The notes under the pieces were generated by a model. It was given only the letters and a program-made list of their open reading frames with translations, was not told the origin of the DNA and did no database searches. 64,000 nucleotides of DNA, from positions 1,687,292 to 1,751,291 of the forward strand of contig NZ_CP048627.1 of the NCBI RefSeq assembly GCF_010669225.1, read 5' to 3'. This document shows, piece by piece, positions 10,303 through 17,713 of the stretch (positions are counted from its first letter, which is position 1; every line of letters starts with the position of its first letter). Source of the DNA: Megamonas funiformis (lineage in GTDB: Bacteria; Bacillota; Negativicutes; Selenomonadales; Selenomonadaceae). The translations under genes were made by a program, and so were the position numbers.

Positions 10303-10797
10303 ATGCTTGCTTTAGGTATTGACCCTGGGACTGCTATCTGTGGCTATGGTCTTGTAGATATGCAAGGAAGCCGTCTAAAAGCCATTGAATATGGAGCTAT
10401 TTTGACGAGTCCACAGATGCGACCACAAGATAGATTATTAAAAATTCATCGTGAACTTACAGATATTATTCAAAAATATAAACCTGATGTAATGGGCGTA
10501 GAACAATTATTTTTCAATCGCAATGTAACTACTGCCATTCCTGTCGGTCAAGCTCGTGGTATCGTCTTATTGACCGCAGCTGAAAATCAAATTGAATTAG
10601 TCGAACGCACACCGCTACAAATCAAGCAATCCGTAGTGGGCTTTGGCAGAGCGAGCAAAGAACAAGTCATCTATATGGTAACAAAATTACTCCATCTTCC
10701 TGAACCACCAAAACCTGATGATGTTGCCGATGCTCTAGCTGTAGCTATCTGTACTACTCATTGTATGAATAGCCTCACATGGCGAAATAAATTATAA
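10303..10797 (+). CDS. ruvC: Crossover junction endodeoxyribonuclease RuvC
   Basis: Holliday junction resolvase of 164 residues, the usual length. The four catalytic acids can be placed: Asp7 in GIDPGT, Glu67 in GVEQLFF, and Asp140 and Asp143 in PDDVADALA. It cuts four-way DNA junctions during recombinational repair together with the RuvAB branch-migration motor. ruvA follows after 45 bases. The ribosome binding site is AGGAGG directly upstream. Confidence 0.96.
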   Translation: MLALGIDPGTAICGYGLVDMQGSRLKAIEYGAILTSPQMRPQDRLLKIHRELTDIIQKYKPDVMGVEQLFFNRNVTTAIPVGQARGIVLLTAAENQIELVERTPLQIKQSVVGFGRASKEQVIYMVTKLLHLPEPPKPDDVADALAVAICTTHCMNSLTWRNKL

Positions 10798-10842
10798 TTA
10801 AATTAATAATGATTAATAAATAAATTAACAAGGAAAGATTTT

Positions 10843-11460
10843 ATGATAGGATATTTACAGGGAAAAGTCACTTTTATTGCCAGTGATTTTTGCTTTATTG
10901 ATGTTCATGGTGTCGGCTATCGCGTATTTATCAGCACTAGCACACGTGCAAAATTAAAAATGAATGAAGAAATCAAACTCTTTACTTATTTAAGCGTGCG
11001 TGAAGATGCCATGTTATTATATGGTTTCATCAATCAATTAGAATATGATGTATTTTGCAAATTGATTTCCGTATCTAAGATTGGCCCTAAAGCTGGGCTT
11101 GGTCTGCTCTCTAGTCTTTCTAGTGAAAAACTCATCTGGGCTATCCAAAATAAACAAGTCAGCCTACTCACCAATGCCCCTGGAATTGGCAAGAAAACAG
11201 CTGAACGCATTGTTTTAGAATTAAAAGATAAATTAACTGAACTCAACTTAAGTATTTCTGATGAAGTCTTAGACCAACCAATCTTGATTGATACACCTAG
11301 CGAAGATGAAAAAATAGATATGTATGAAGAAGCAACACAAGCCCTTCTTTCTCTTGGCTATACAAAACCAGAAATCAATTCTGTACTCAAAAAAGCTGGC
11401 AATATGACCAATACAGAAGATATTATTAAATTCGCACTCAAAGAATTATCCTTAAGTTAA
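10843..11460 (+). CDS. ruvA: Holliday junction branch migration protein RuvA
   Basis: The 205-residue RuvA binds the four-way junction and loads RuvB. The N-terminal OB-fold starts MIGYLQGKV, the helix-hairpin-helix region contains ISKIGPK-like and NAPGIGKKTAERIVLELKDK segments (about 71-130), and the C-terminal RuvB-binding domain lies at about 155-205. The expected partner ruvB does not follow; the next gene is a K+ transport regulator. ruvB must lie elsewhere if the pathway is complete. Confidence 0.96.
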   Translation: MIGYLQGKVTFIASDFCFIDVHGVGYRVFISTSTRAKLKMNEEIKLFTYLSVREDAMLLYGFINQLEYDVFCKLISVSKIGPKAGLGLLSSLSSEKLIWAIQNKQVSLLTNAPGIGKKTAERIVLELKDKLTELNLSISDEVLDQPILIDTPSEDEKIDMYEEATQALLSLGYTKPEINSVLKKAGNMTNTEDIIKFALKELSLS

Positions 11461-11502
11461 AACAAAATATAACATAATAGATTAAATAAAGGAGCTTTTA
11501 TT

Positions 11503-12177
11503 ATGAAATTTTCTCCGCAAAATGAACGTCAATTTGCCGTAGTCGGTCTTGGTAGATTTGGTAGAAATATCGCTAAATCTCTTCATGAAATGGGCTATGA
11601 TGTTCTTGCTATTGATAAAGATATGGAAAAAGTCCAAGACTTTAGCCATGAAGTAACTCATGTAGTTCAAGCAGATACTACAGATGAAGAAGCACTTCGC
11701 TCTTTAGGCATTTTAAATTTCGATGTTGTAATCGTGGCTATCGGTGATGATACTGAAGCTAATATCATGACTACACTTCAATTAAAAGAAATCGGTGTTC
11801 CTTATATCGTTGCTATCGCTAAAAGTCCATTGCAAATCAAAGTATTAGAAAAAATCGGAGCTAACCGCATTGTTGCTCCAGAGCGAGATATGGCTCGTCG
11901 TGTTGCTTATAACCTTGCTTCTACAAATATCATGGATTATATTGAATTATCACCAAAATTCAGTATTGTGGAAATCGCTGTGCCAAAAGCTATCCGCAAT
12001 AAAACACTCAGCGAATCAAATATCCGTGCTAAATATGGCTTAAACGTTGTTGCTATCAAACGTCATGATAATTTAATCATTTCTCCACTTCCTACAGAAG
12101 TATTACTTGAAAATGATATCGCTATCGTTGTTGGTAGCAATGAAAGTATCAATGGCTTGGAGGCTCTAGAAAAATAA
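11503..12177 (+). CDS. TrkA/KtrA-type potassium uptake regulatory subunit
   Basis: A 224-residue cytoplasmic gating subunit of a Trk/Ktr K+ channel. The RCK (TrkA-N) domain begins with the Rossmann motif GLGRFG at residues 15-20 and binds nucleotides; a TrkA-C domain covers about 145-220. It needs a membrane partner (KtrB or TrkH), which is not encoded here. Its stop codon overlaps the start codon of the following methyltransferase gene by one base, so the two are translationally coupled. AAGGAG lies just upstream of the ATG. Confidence 0.9.
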   Translation: MKFSPQNERQFAVVGLGRFGRNIAKSLHEMGYDVLAIDKDMEKVQDFSHEVTHVVQADTTDEEALRSLGILNFDVVIVAIGDDTEANIMTTLQLKEIGVPYIVAIAKSPLQIKVLEKIGANRIVAPERDMARRVAYNLASTNIMDYIELSPKFSIVEIAVPKAIRNKTLSESNIRAKYGLNVVAIKRHDNLIISPLPTEVLLENDIAIVVGSNESINGLEALEK

Positions 12178-12971
12178 TGGAGCTAATCACAAGTCTAACT
12201 AATGCCAAAGTCAAAATGGCTTTAAGCCTCCAACAAAAAAAATATCGCGACAAATACCAATTATTTATATTAGAAGGTATTCGCAATGCTGAAATGGTTA
12301 TTGCCAAAAATATTTCCGTGCAAATGTGTTTTTTCACACAAAAAGCCTTTACAAATGAACGCGGAAAATCCATTTTAGAACAATTAAATTGTCCTTGTTT
12401 TGAAGTTCCTGAACATATTTATCAAAAGATCAGTGATACTCAATCTCCACAGGGATTAATGTTGATTTTACCTATACAAAATCACAATTTAGATGATTTA
12501 GCTACAATAAATAAATCAGGACTTTATCTGATTTTAGATAGATTACAAGACCCTGGAAATATCGGCACCATCATTCGCACAGCTGATGCCATGGGTGTAA
12601 AAGCCATCATCTGCCTAAATGGAACAGCCGATATTTATTCCCCAAAAGTAGTACGTTCTGCAATGGGTTCTTTATTCAATCTCCCTATAATCACTAAAAT
12701 TTCTGAACAAGATTTATTATCTTTTTGTCAAAATCATAATTTAACACTTTATGCTACAGCTTTAGATAATAGTGCCAAAGCTTCATGGGATATTTCCTAT
12801 CCTCAAGATTGTGCTATTATTTTAGGCAATGAAGCCAATGGTGTTTCTGATAATTTATTAGACAAATGTAATGCTAAAATATACATTCCGATGAAAGGCG
12901 ATGCTGAATCATTGAACGTGGCAAATGCTGGTTCGATGATTATGTACGAATATTGTCGCCAAAATATTTGA
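12177..12971 (+). CDS. TrmH/SpoU family RNA 2'-O-methyltransferase (23S rRNA type)
   Basis: A 264-residue SPOUT methyltransferase using S-adenosylmethionine. The three family motifs are present: DPGNIGTIIRTADAMG (about 123-138), ILGNEANGVS (about 219-228) and the C-terminal IPMKGDAESLNVANAG (about 240-255). The N-terminal 90 residues resemble the substrate-binding domain of RlmB/YsgA-like enzymes. The target nucleotide cannot be named. It starts at ATG overlapping the stop of the K+ channel subunit gene. Its own stop codon lies within the -35 element of the RNase P RNA promoter. Confidence 0.92.
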   Translation: MELITSLTNAKVKMALSLQQKKYRDKYQLFILEGIRNAEMVIAKNISVQMCFFTQKAFTNERGKSILEQLNCPCFEVPEHIYQKISDTQSPQGLMLILPIQNHNLDDLATINKSGLYLILDRLQDPGNIGTIIRTADAMGVKAIICLNGTADIYSPKVVRSAMGSLFNLPIITKISEQDLLSFCQNHNLTLYATALDNSAKASWDISYPQDCAIILGNEANGVSDNLLDKCNAKIYIPMKGDAESLNVANAGSMIMYEYCRQNI

Positions 12972-12996
12972 CCACAGTAAAAATCAATGCTATAAT
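12968..12996 (+). promoter_or_regulatory. Promoter of the RNase P RNA gene
   Basis: TTGACC (12968-12973), a 17-bp spacer and TATAAT (12991-12996). The predicted transcription start, around 13003-13005, coincides with the 5' end of the folded RNA. The -35 hexamer overlaps the TGA stop of the preceding gene. Confidence 0.85.
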
Positions 12997-13004
12997 CTAA
13001 TAGC

Positions 13005-13368
13005 TAAAGACATGAGTATGAAAGATAATCGCGTATACTTTTTGTATATGAGGAAAGTCCGGGCTCCACAGGGCAATGTGCTGGATAACGTCCAGCGAGG
13101 GTGACCTCAGGGAAAGTGCTATAGAAACTTAAACCGCCTGTGTATACAGGTAAGGGTGGAAAGGTGCGGTAAGAGCGCACCAGCATGCAGGTGACTGTAT
13201 GGCTAGGTAAACCCCACATGGAGCAAGACCGAATAGGGAAGGGATGAAGTGGCCCGCTGAGCCTTCCGGGTTGTGTCGCTAGAGCTTATAGGTAACTATA
13301 AGTCCAGATAAATGATTATCACCACGCAAGTGGAACAAAACTCGGCTTATTGATTACTCATATCTTTA
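13005..13368 (+). ncRNA. rnpB: RNase P RNA, bacterial class A
   Basis: Catalytic RNA of RNase P, which trims the 5' leader from pre-tRNAs. Conserved core stretches are clear: GAGGAAAGTCCGGGCTCC near 13050-13068, AGAAACTTAAACCGCC near 13124-13139, a GGTAAGGGTGGAAAGGTG segment, AAACCCCA followed by GGAGCAAGACC, and the 3' core CAGATAAATGATTATCACC. The ends pair as helix P1 (13005-13018 with 13355-13368). The length of about 364 nt fits a class A RNA. It has its own promoter and terminator. Confidence 0.97.
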
Positions 13369-13371
13369 GTG

Positions 13372-13402
13372 AAAACTGCCTTACTGGCAGTTTTTTTATT
13401 TT
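13372..13402 (+). terminator. Terminator of rnpB
   Basis: AAAACTGCC and GGCAGTTTT form a 9-bp stem with a five-base loop, followed by further T. Confidence 0.9.
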
Positions 13403-13421
13403 AACTATTTGATTTTTAAGC

Positions 13422-13443
13422 TAAATATATTAAAATATATTTA
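13422..13443. repeat. AT-only inverted repeat upstream of yqeK
   Basis: Two 10-base arms (TAAATATATT and AATATATTTA) flank an AA centre. It contains no G or C and lies in the 100-base gap before yqeK. Function unknown; chance is possible in such AT-rich DNA. Confidence 0.4.
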
Positions 13444-13502
13444 GAAATAAATATTTACATTAATAAAATTTATTTTAATCTAGGATAAAGAAGGAGTTTC
13501 TT

Positions 13503-14075
13503 GTGGATATTAATCAAATGCAAACTATTTTACAATCAAATTTGAAACCTAATCGTTATGCTCATTGTCTTGGGGTAATGGATACTGCCATCATCTTGGC
13601 AAAACGATTTGGCGTAGATGAAGAACAAGCTGCTATTGCTGGCTTATTGCACGATTGTGCACGTGAGTTTGCAACCGAAGATTTAATTGCTGAATGTGAA
13701 AAACGTCATCTCTATATTACAGATATTGACCGTCAATTACCTATTTTAATGCATGCCCCACTTGGTACTGCTATTGCTAAAGAAAAATATGATGTTCATG
13801 ATACTGCTATTTTAAAAGCTATCGCTTCTCATACTGTTGGCGGAGCTAATATGTCTAAACTCGACAAAATAGTTTATCTTGCCGATATGATAGAACCTCA
13901 TCGTAAATTTGAAGGCTTAGATAAACTTCGCAAACAAGCCATAACACAAGACCTTGATACTGTTATGATAAGTGCTTTTAACCAATCCATATTATTTATT
14001 ATGCGTAAAGGACATACTATTCATCCATATACAGTAGCTGCGCGTAATGAAATTCTCCTCCAACGAGAATTATAA
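13503..14075 (+). CDS. yqeK: YqeK-like HD domain phosphohydrolase (Ap4A hydrolase family)
   Basis: A 190-residue HD-domain protein. Metal-binding residues include His21, the His50-Asp51 pair in GLLHDCAREF, and a later His in HAPLG. The pattern through LADMIEPHR is typical of YqeK. B. subtilis-type YqeK symmetrically cleaves diadenosine tetraphosphate to two ADP. The order yqeK, LCP protein, rsfS is a known Firmicute arrangement; the usual upstream nadD is not here. The start is GTG with AAGGAG just upstream. Confidence 0.92.
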   Translation: MDINQMQTILQSNLKPNRYAHCLGVMDTAIILAKRFGVDEEQAAIAGLLHDCAREFATEDLIAECEKRHLYITDIDRQLPILMHAPLGTAIAKEKYDVHDTAILKAIASHTVGGANMSKLDKIVYLADMIEPHRKFEGLDKLRKQAITQDLDTVMISAFNQSILFIMRKGHTIHPYTVAARNEILLQREL

Positions 14076-14076
14076 T

Positions 14077-15099
14077 ATGCCCCCAAAAAAGATTAAAACT
14101 TCAACAAAAACTACGAATAGAAAAACGAAAAAGCCACTTATTAAACGTATACGCCTTGGTCGTTTATTGCTTGTACTTATACTTTTATCTAGTATTGTAT
14201 ATGGCTCATATATTGTAATTTCTGAAATTTATTCTTGGGGTAGTTTTAAATATGCTCAATACCAAGAAGCACATCCTAGCAAACCACAAAAACCACCTAT
14301 TCCACCGCAATTCACTGATAAACGTTTTGAAAATTACACTAATATTTTATTCATTGGTATAGATGATAAACCTGTTGAAGGTATTGCTGAATCTGGTCGT
14401 TATGCAGATGCTCTCATGCTTGTAAGCATGGATCATACTAATGGGGAAATACGTTTCTTATCTCTACCTAGAACAATCAAGACCTCTATAGATGGTCGCA
14501 AAGACCCAGAATATCTCAGCTTCACTTATTATTATGGTGGTGCACCTTTGACAGTTAATACTGTTTCCCAATTATTAAATATACCAATAACTCAATATGT
14601 AGCTTTAGACCGTAAAAGTATAGCTAAATTTGTAGATACTATTGGTGGAATTAATTTATATGTAGAAAATAATATGGATTATGAAGACCCTGTAAGTGGC
14701 ACTTCCGTCCATCTCACTAAAGGATATCAACATTTAACTGGCGATATGTCTCAACAATATCTCATCTTCCGCAATGATGATTTAGGTGATATTGGTCGTA
14801 TTCAACGTCAGCAAAAATTTGCCAAAGCTTTATTTGAAAAAATGATGTCCTTGGAAACAATTCCTACATTGCCAACAATTCTTGATATTTGGGAAAATAA
14901 TATTGATACTAATATTAACATTTTAGATATTTCTAATCTGATAAATTTATTAGATACTCTTAGCACTACAGAAATAAAAATTAAAATGCTTCCAGGTAAT
15001 CTCATTCCAACTGGCGATTGGGTACCAGATAATGCCCGCGTGGAACAAGAAATAAATGATATGTTCCCTCCAGTTCCAGAAGATGCCGCTGAGGAATAA
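14077..15099 (+). CDS. LytR-CpsA-Psr (LCP) family cell-wall glycopolymer ligase
   Basis: About 340 residues. A very basic N-terminus (residues 1-28) precedes one membrane segment (about 29-50). The LCP domain then covers about 85-260, with LFIGIDDK, LSLPRTIKT, an IGGINLYVENNMDYEDP segment and the arginine-rich RNDDLGDIGRIQRQQ. LCP enzymes move lipid-linked polymers onto peptidoglycan or other envelope acceptors. The acceptor in a diderm Firmicute is not established. I chose ATG at 14077, one base past the yqeK stop; an in-frame ATG at 14047 lacks a ribosome binding site. Translation is probably coupled to yqeK. Confidence 0.9.
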   Translation: MPPKKIKTSTKTTNRKTKKPLIKRIRLGRLLLVLILLSSIVYGSYIVISEIYSWGSFKYAQYQEAHPSKPQKPPIPPQFTDKRFENYTNILFIGIDDKPVEGIAESGRYADALMLVSMDHTNGEIRFLSLPRTIKTSIDGRKDPEYLSFTYYYGGAPLTVNTVSQLLNIPITQYVALDRKSIAKFVDTIGGINLYVENNMDYEDPVSGTSVHLTKGYQHLTGDMSQQYLIFRNDDLGDIGRIQRQQKFAKALFEKMMSLETIPTLPTILDIWENNIDTNINILDISNLINLLDTLSTTEIKIKMLPGNLIPTGDWVPDNARVEQEINDMFPPVPEDAAEE

Positions 15100-15135
15100 C
15101 CATAAATAAATTATTATAGAAAGGCAAGTGTTTAT

Positions 15136-15486
15136 ATGACCTTAACTTCTCAAAAAAAAAGCCAATTAATAGCAAAAGCTGCTAGCGATAAAAAAGCATT
15201 AGATATTATGATTATGAATATGCATGATTTAACTACTACTACTGATTATTTCATCGTATGTAGTGCTACTACAGCAACTCAAGTTCGTGCTATAGCTGAC
15301 AATATTGAAGATGAAATGACTCAAGCTGGTGAAGAATTCTTGCATAAAGAAGGATATCAAAATGCTGAATGGATATTATTAGACTTTGGAAATTGCGTTG
15401 CTCATATCTTCACTGAAGAAGCTCGTCGTTTCTATGGTCTAGAAAGCTTATGGGGCGAAGCTCCTACTGTTGAATACGAAGATTAA
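15136..15486 (+). CDS. rsfS: Ribosomal silencing factor RsfS
   Basis: A 116-residue RsfS (Iojap-like) protein that binds L14 on the large ribosomal subunit and blocks joining with the small subunit under starvation. Family features visible are the alanine-rich first helix followed by DYFIVCSATTATQVRAIADNI (shown here only as DYFIVCSATT) and the late WILLDFGNCVAHIF and FYGLESLWG segments. The length matches the family. Confidence 0.95.
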   Translation: MTLTSQKKSQLIAKAASDKKALDIMIMNMHDLTTTTDYFIVCSATTATQVRAIADNIEDEMTQAGEEFLHKEGYQNAEWILLDFGNCVAHIFTEEARRFYGLESLWGEAPTVEYED

Positions 15487-15508
15487 ACAACGAGGTTAAA
15501 TAAATATA

Positions 15509-16384
15509 TTGATAGAAAAACAACAAAAAAAATATCAACCAAGTACTGTAGTAACTATGAAAGTCGCACGTGTTGGTGAAATGGGCGCATTTTTAGATGC
15601 CCAAACAGGCAATACTAGTGATGATATTTTGTTGCATAAATTACAACAAACCTCTCCTGTAAAGCCTGGCGATAAAGTATCTGTGTTTTTATATAAAGAC
15701 CCACATGGACGACTTACTGCCAGTATGAGAACTCCTAGAATGCGTGAAGGACAGATTGCTCGTTTAAAAGTAATCAATACTAGCCGTGATGGTGCATTTT
15801 TAGATGTCGGTGCTGAACGTGGTATCTTTATGCCATATGCTGGTATGCGAGGAAAATTACAAGTAGGCGAAGTCGTTTGGGCAAAATTATACACAGATAA
15901 ATCTGGTCGATTAGCTATGACTATGAAAGTTGAAGATGAAATTCGTCGTGCTTCTCGCCCTGCTGACAATGTAAAAGTCGGCGATATGGTTTCTGGCTCT
16001 GTTTATAATTTTACAGAACAAGGTGCTTTTATCTTCACAGACGAACGTTTTATCGCTTTTTTAGATAAGCGTGAAATGACTACTAAACCACGTGTTGGAC
16101 AGACTTTAACTACACGTATTACTTTTATTCGTGATGATGGCCGTATCAATGTTTCTATGCGACCAATCAAAGAAAAAGCTATTAATCTTGATGCTCAAAT
16201 GCTTTATGATACACTTATGGCTCGAGGTGGCAAAATGCCTTATTGTGATGAAACCGCTTCTGAAGTTATTCGTGAACGCTTTGGTATCAGTAAATCTGCC
16301 TTTAAACGTGCATTAGGACATTTAATGAAGGAAGGCAAAGTAGAACAAAAAGATGGTTGGACTTGTTTAATATCACAAGAATAA
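15509..16384 (+). CDS. CvfB-like S1 RNA-binding protein
   Basis: A 291-residue protein with the CvfB/YitL layout: three S1-like OB-fold repeats and a C-terminal winged helix. Repeats can be traced by the recurring pattern GEMGAFLD, RDGAFLDVG and EQGAFIF at about residues 20, 94 and 172; the winged helix covers about 225-290. CvfB binds RNA and influences virulence-factor and stress-gene expression in staphylococci; its role here is unknown. The TTG at 15509 is used as start, with CGAGG at 15491-15495 as a somewhat distant ribosome binding site, so a downstream ATG cannot be excluded. Confidence 0.88.
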   Translation: MIEKQQKKYQPSTVVTMKVARVGEMGAFLDAQTGNTSDDILLHKLQQTSPVKPGDKVSVFLYKDPHGRLTASMRTPRMREGQIARLKVINTSRDGAFLDVGAERGIFMPYAGMRGKLQVGEVVWAKLYTDKSGRLAMTMKVEDEIRRASRPADNVKVGDMVSGSVYNFTEQGAFIFTDERFIAFLDKREMTTKPRVGQTLTTRITFIRDDGRINVSMRPIKEKAINLDAQMLYDTLMARGGKMPYCDETASEVIRERFGISKSAFKRALGHLMKEGKVEQKDGWTCLISQE

Positions 16385-16389
16385 CCTAC

Positions 16390-16425
16390 AAGCTATCTGA
16401 CATATTTTGCCGGATAGCTTTTTTT
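16390..16425 (+). terminator. Terminator after the CvfB-like gene
   Basis: AAGCTATC (16390-16397) pairs with GATAGCTT (16413-16420) and is followed by five more T. Confidence 0.85.
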
Positions 16426-16448
16426 GAGCAAGGAAAGGAGAGCATTTT

Positions 16449-17240
16449 GTGCTTACAATCAAAGAATTTCGCAAAGTATCCTCTATAGAAGAAGCTTATG
16501 AATTAAATCAAAAAAAGACTAATCGCATCATTGGCGGTATGTTATGGTTGAAAATGCAAACTGGTAATGTAAATATCGCTATCGATTTATCTGGTTTAAA
16601 TTTAGATACTATCGAAGAAACTGATACAGAATTTAAAATCGGTGCTATGACAACATTACGCGATTTAGAACTTCATGCTGGTTTAAATCAATATACTAAT
16701 AACAGCATGAAAGAAGCTATGCGTCATATTGTCGGTGTACAATTTAGAAATCTTGCTACTGTTGGTGGTAGTATATATGGTCGTTATGGATTTTCTGATG
16801 TATTGACTGTATTTATGGCTCTTGATGCTTATGTAGAACTTCATCATGCAGGTATCATTCCTATCAGTGAATTTGCTAAAATGCCTTATGATAATGATGT
16901 TTTAGTCAATATCATTGTGAAAAAAACTGCTTTAAATTGTGCATATTTATCACATAGACAGACAAAAACAGATTTTCCTGTATTGGCTGTTGCTGTATCT
17001 AAACTTCATGACAAATGGCAAGCTGTAATAGGTGCTACTCCTCATCGTGCAGTAATCATTGCTGATGAAGAAAATATCTTAGGTGAAAAAGTATCACCTG
17101 AAACTATTGAAGCATTTGCAAATTATGTAAAAGATAATGTAAAAACAGACTCTAATATTCGTGGTTCTGCACAATATCGCAAACATTTAGCATATGTTTT
17201 AGTCAAACGTGCTTTAGTATCTATAGGAGGAAATGCTTAA
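16449..17240 (+). CDS. Xanthine dehydrogenase family, FAD-binding subunit
   Basis: A 263-residue CoxM/XdhB-type flavoprotein subunit of a molybdenum hydroxylase. FAD-contact motifs are RIIGGMLW (about residues 26-33) and NLATVGGSIYG (about 98-108), followed by the C-terminal CoxM_C domain. It passes electrons from the iron-sulfur subunit onward. The three subunits are encoded in tight succession: this stop codon overlaps the next start by one base. It starts at GTG with AAGGAG upstream. Confidence 0.9.
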   Translation: MLTIKEFRKVSSIEEAYELNQKKTNRIIGGMLWLKMQTGNVNIAIDLSGLNLDTIEETDTEFKIGAMTTLRDLELHAGLNQYTNNSMKEAMRHIVGVQFRNLATVGGSIYGRYGFSDVLTVFMALDAYVELHHAGIIPISEFAKMPYDNDVLVNIIVKKTALNCAYLSHRQTKTDFPVLAVAVSKLHDKWQAVIGATPHRAVIIADEENILGEKVSPETIEAFANYVKDNVKTDSNIRGSAQYRKHLAYVLVKRALVSIGGNA

Positions 17241-17713
17241 TGATTTTAAATGTATGGCTCAATGGGAAAAAAATCAGTGAAGAAATTTCAGCTGATACAT
17301 TATTGATAGATTTTGTCCGCAAACATGGCTGTAGTAGCGTAAAACGTGGTTGCGACACTTCAAACTGTGGGCTTTGTACTTTATTTGTTGAAGATAAACC
17401 TGTATTATCTTGCTCTATGCTCGCTGCTCGTGTTGATGGCAAGCATATAACTACACTTGAAGGACTCCAAGAAGAAGCTCGTGAATTTGGTGCTTTCATT
17501 GCCAATCAAGGTGCAGAACAATGCGGTTTTTGCAATCCAGGTTTCATCATGAATGCCATTGCTTTATTTAGAGAAAATCCTAATCCTTCCGATGAAGAAA
17601 TTCTTGAATATTTAGCTGGTAATCTCTGCCGTTGTTCTGGTTATGAAGGTCAACTTCGTGGTATTCGTGCCTTTTTAGATTATAAAAATGGTAAAACGGA
17701 GGAACAAGCATGA
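17240..17713 (+). CDS. Xanthine dehydrogenase family, [2Fe-2S] subunit
   Basis: A 157-residue subunit with two iron-sulfur clusters. The ferredoxin-type N-terminal cluster uses Cys38, Cys43, Cys46 and Cys58. The C-terminal helical domain binds the second cluster with Cys95 and Cys98 (QCGFC) and Cys130 and Cys132 (LCRCSG). It bridges the molybdenum and FAD subunits. TAGGAGG lies at 17224-17230. It overlaps the large subunit gene by four bases. Confidence 0.95.
   Translation: MILNVWLNGKKISEEISADTLLIDFVRKHGCSSVKRGCDTSNCGLCTLFVEDKPVLSCSMLAARVDGKHITTLEGLQEEAREFGAFIANQGAEQCGFCNPGFIMNAIALFRENPNPSDEEILEYLAGNLCRCSGYEGQLRGIRAFLDYKNGKTEEQA

Noticed and set aside
13004-13219. 71-codon ORF on the minus strand
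   Set aside because: It lies inside the RNase P RNA, whose conserved structure explains the sequence.
15535-15969. 144-codon minus-strand ORF opposite the CvfB-like gene
   Set aside because: It is antisense to a well-supported gene and has no ribosome binding site or recognisable domain.
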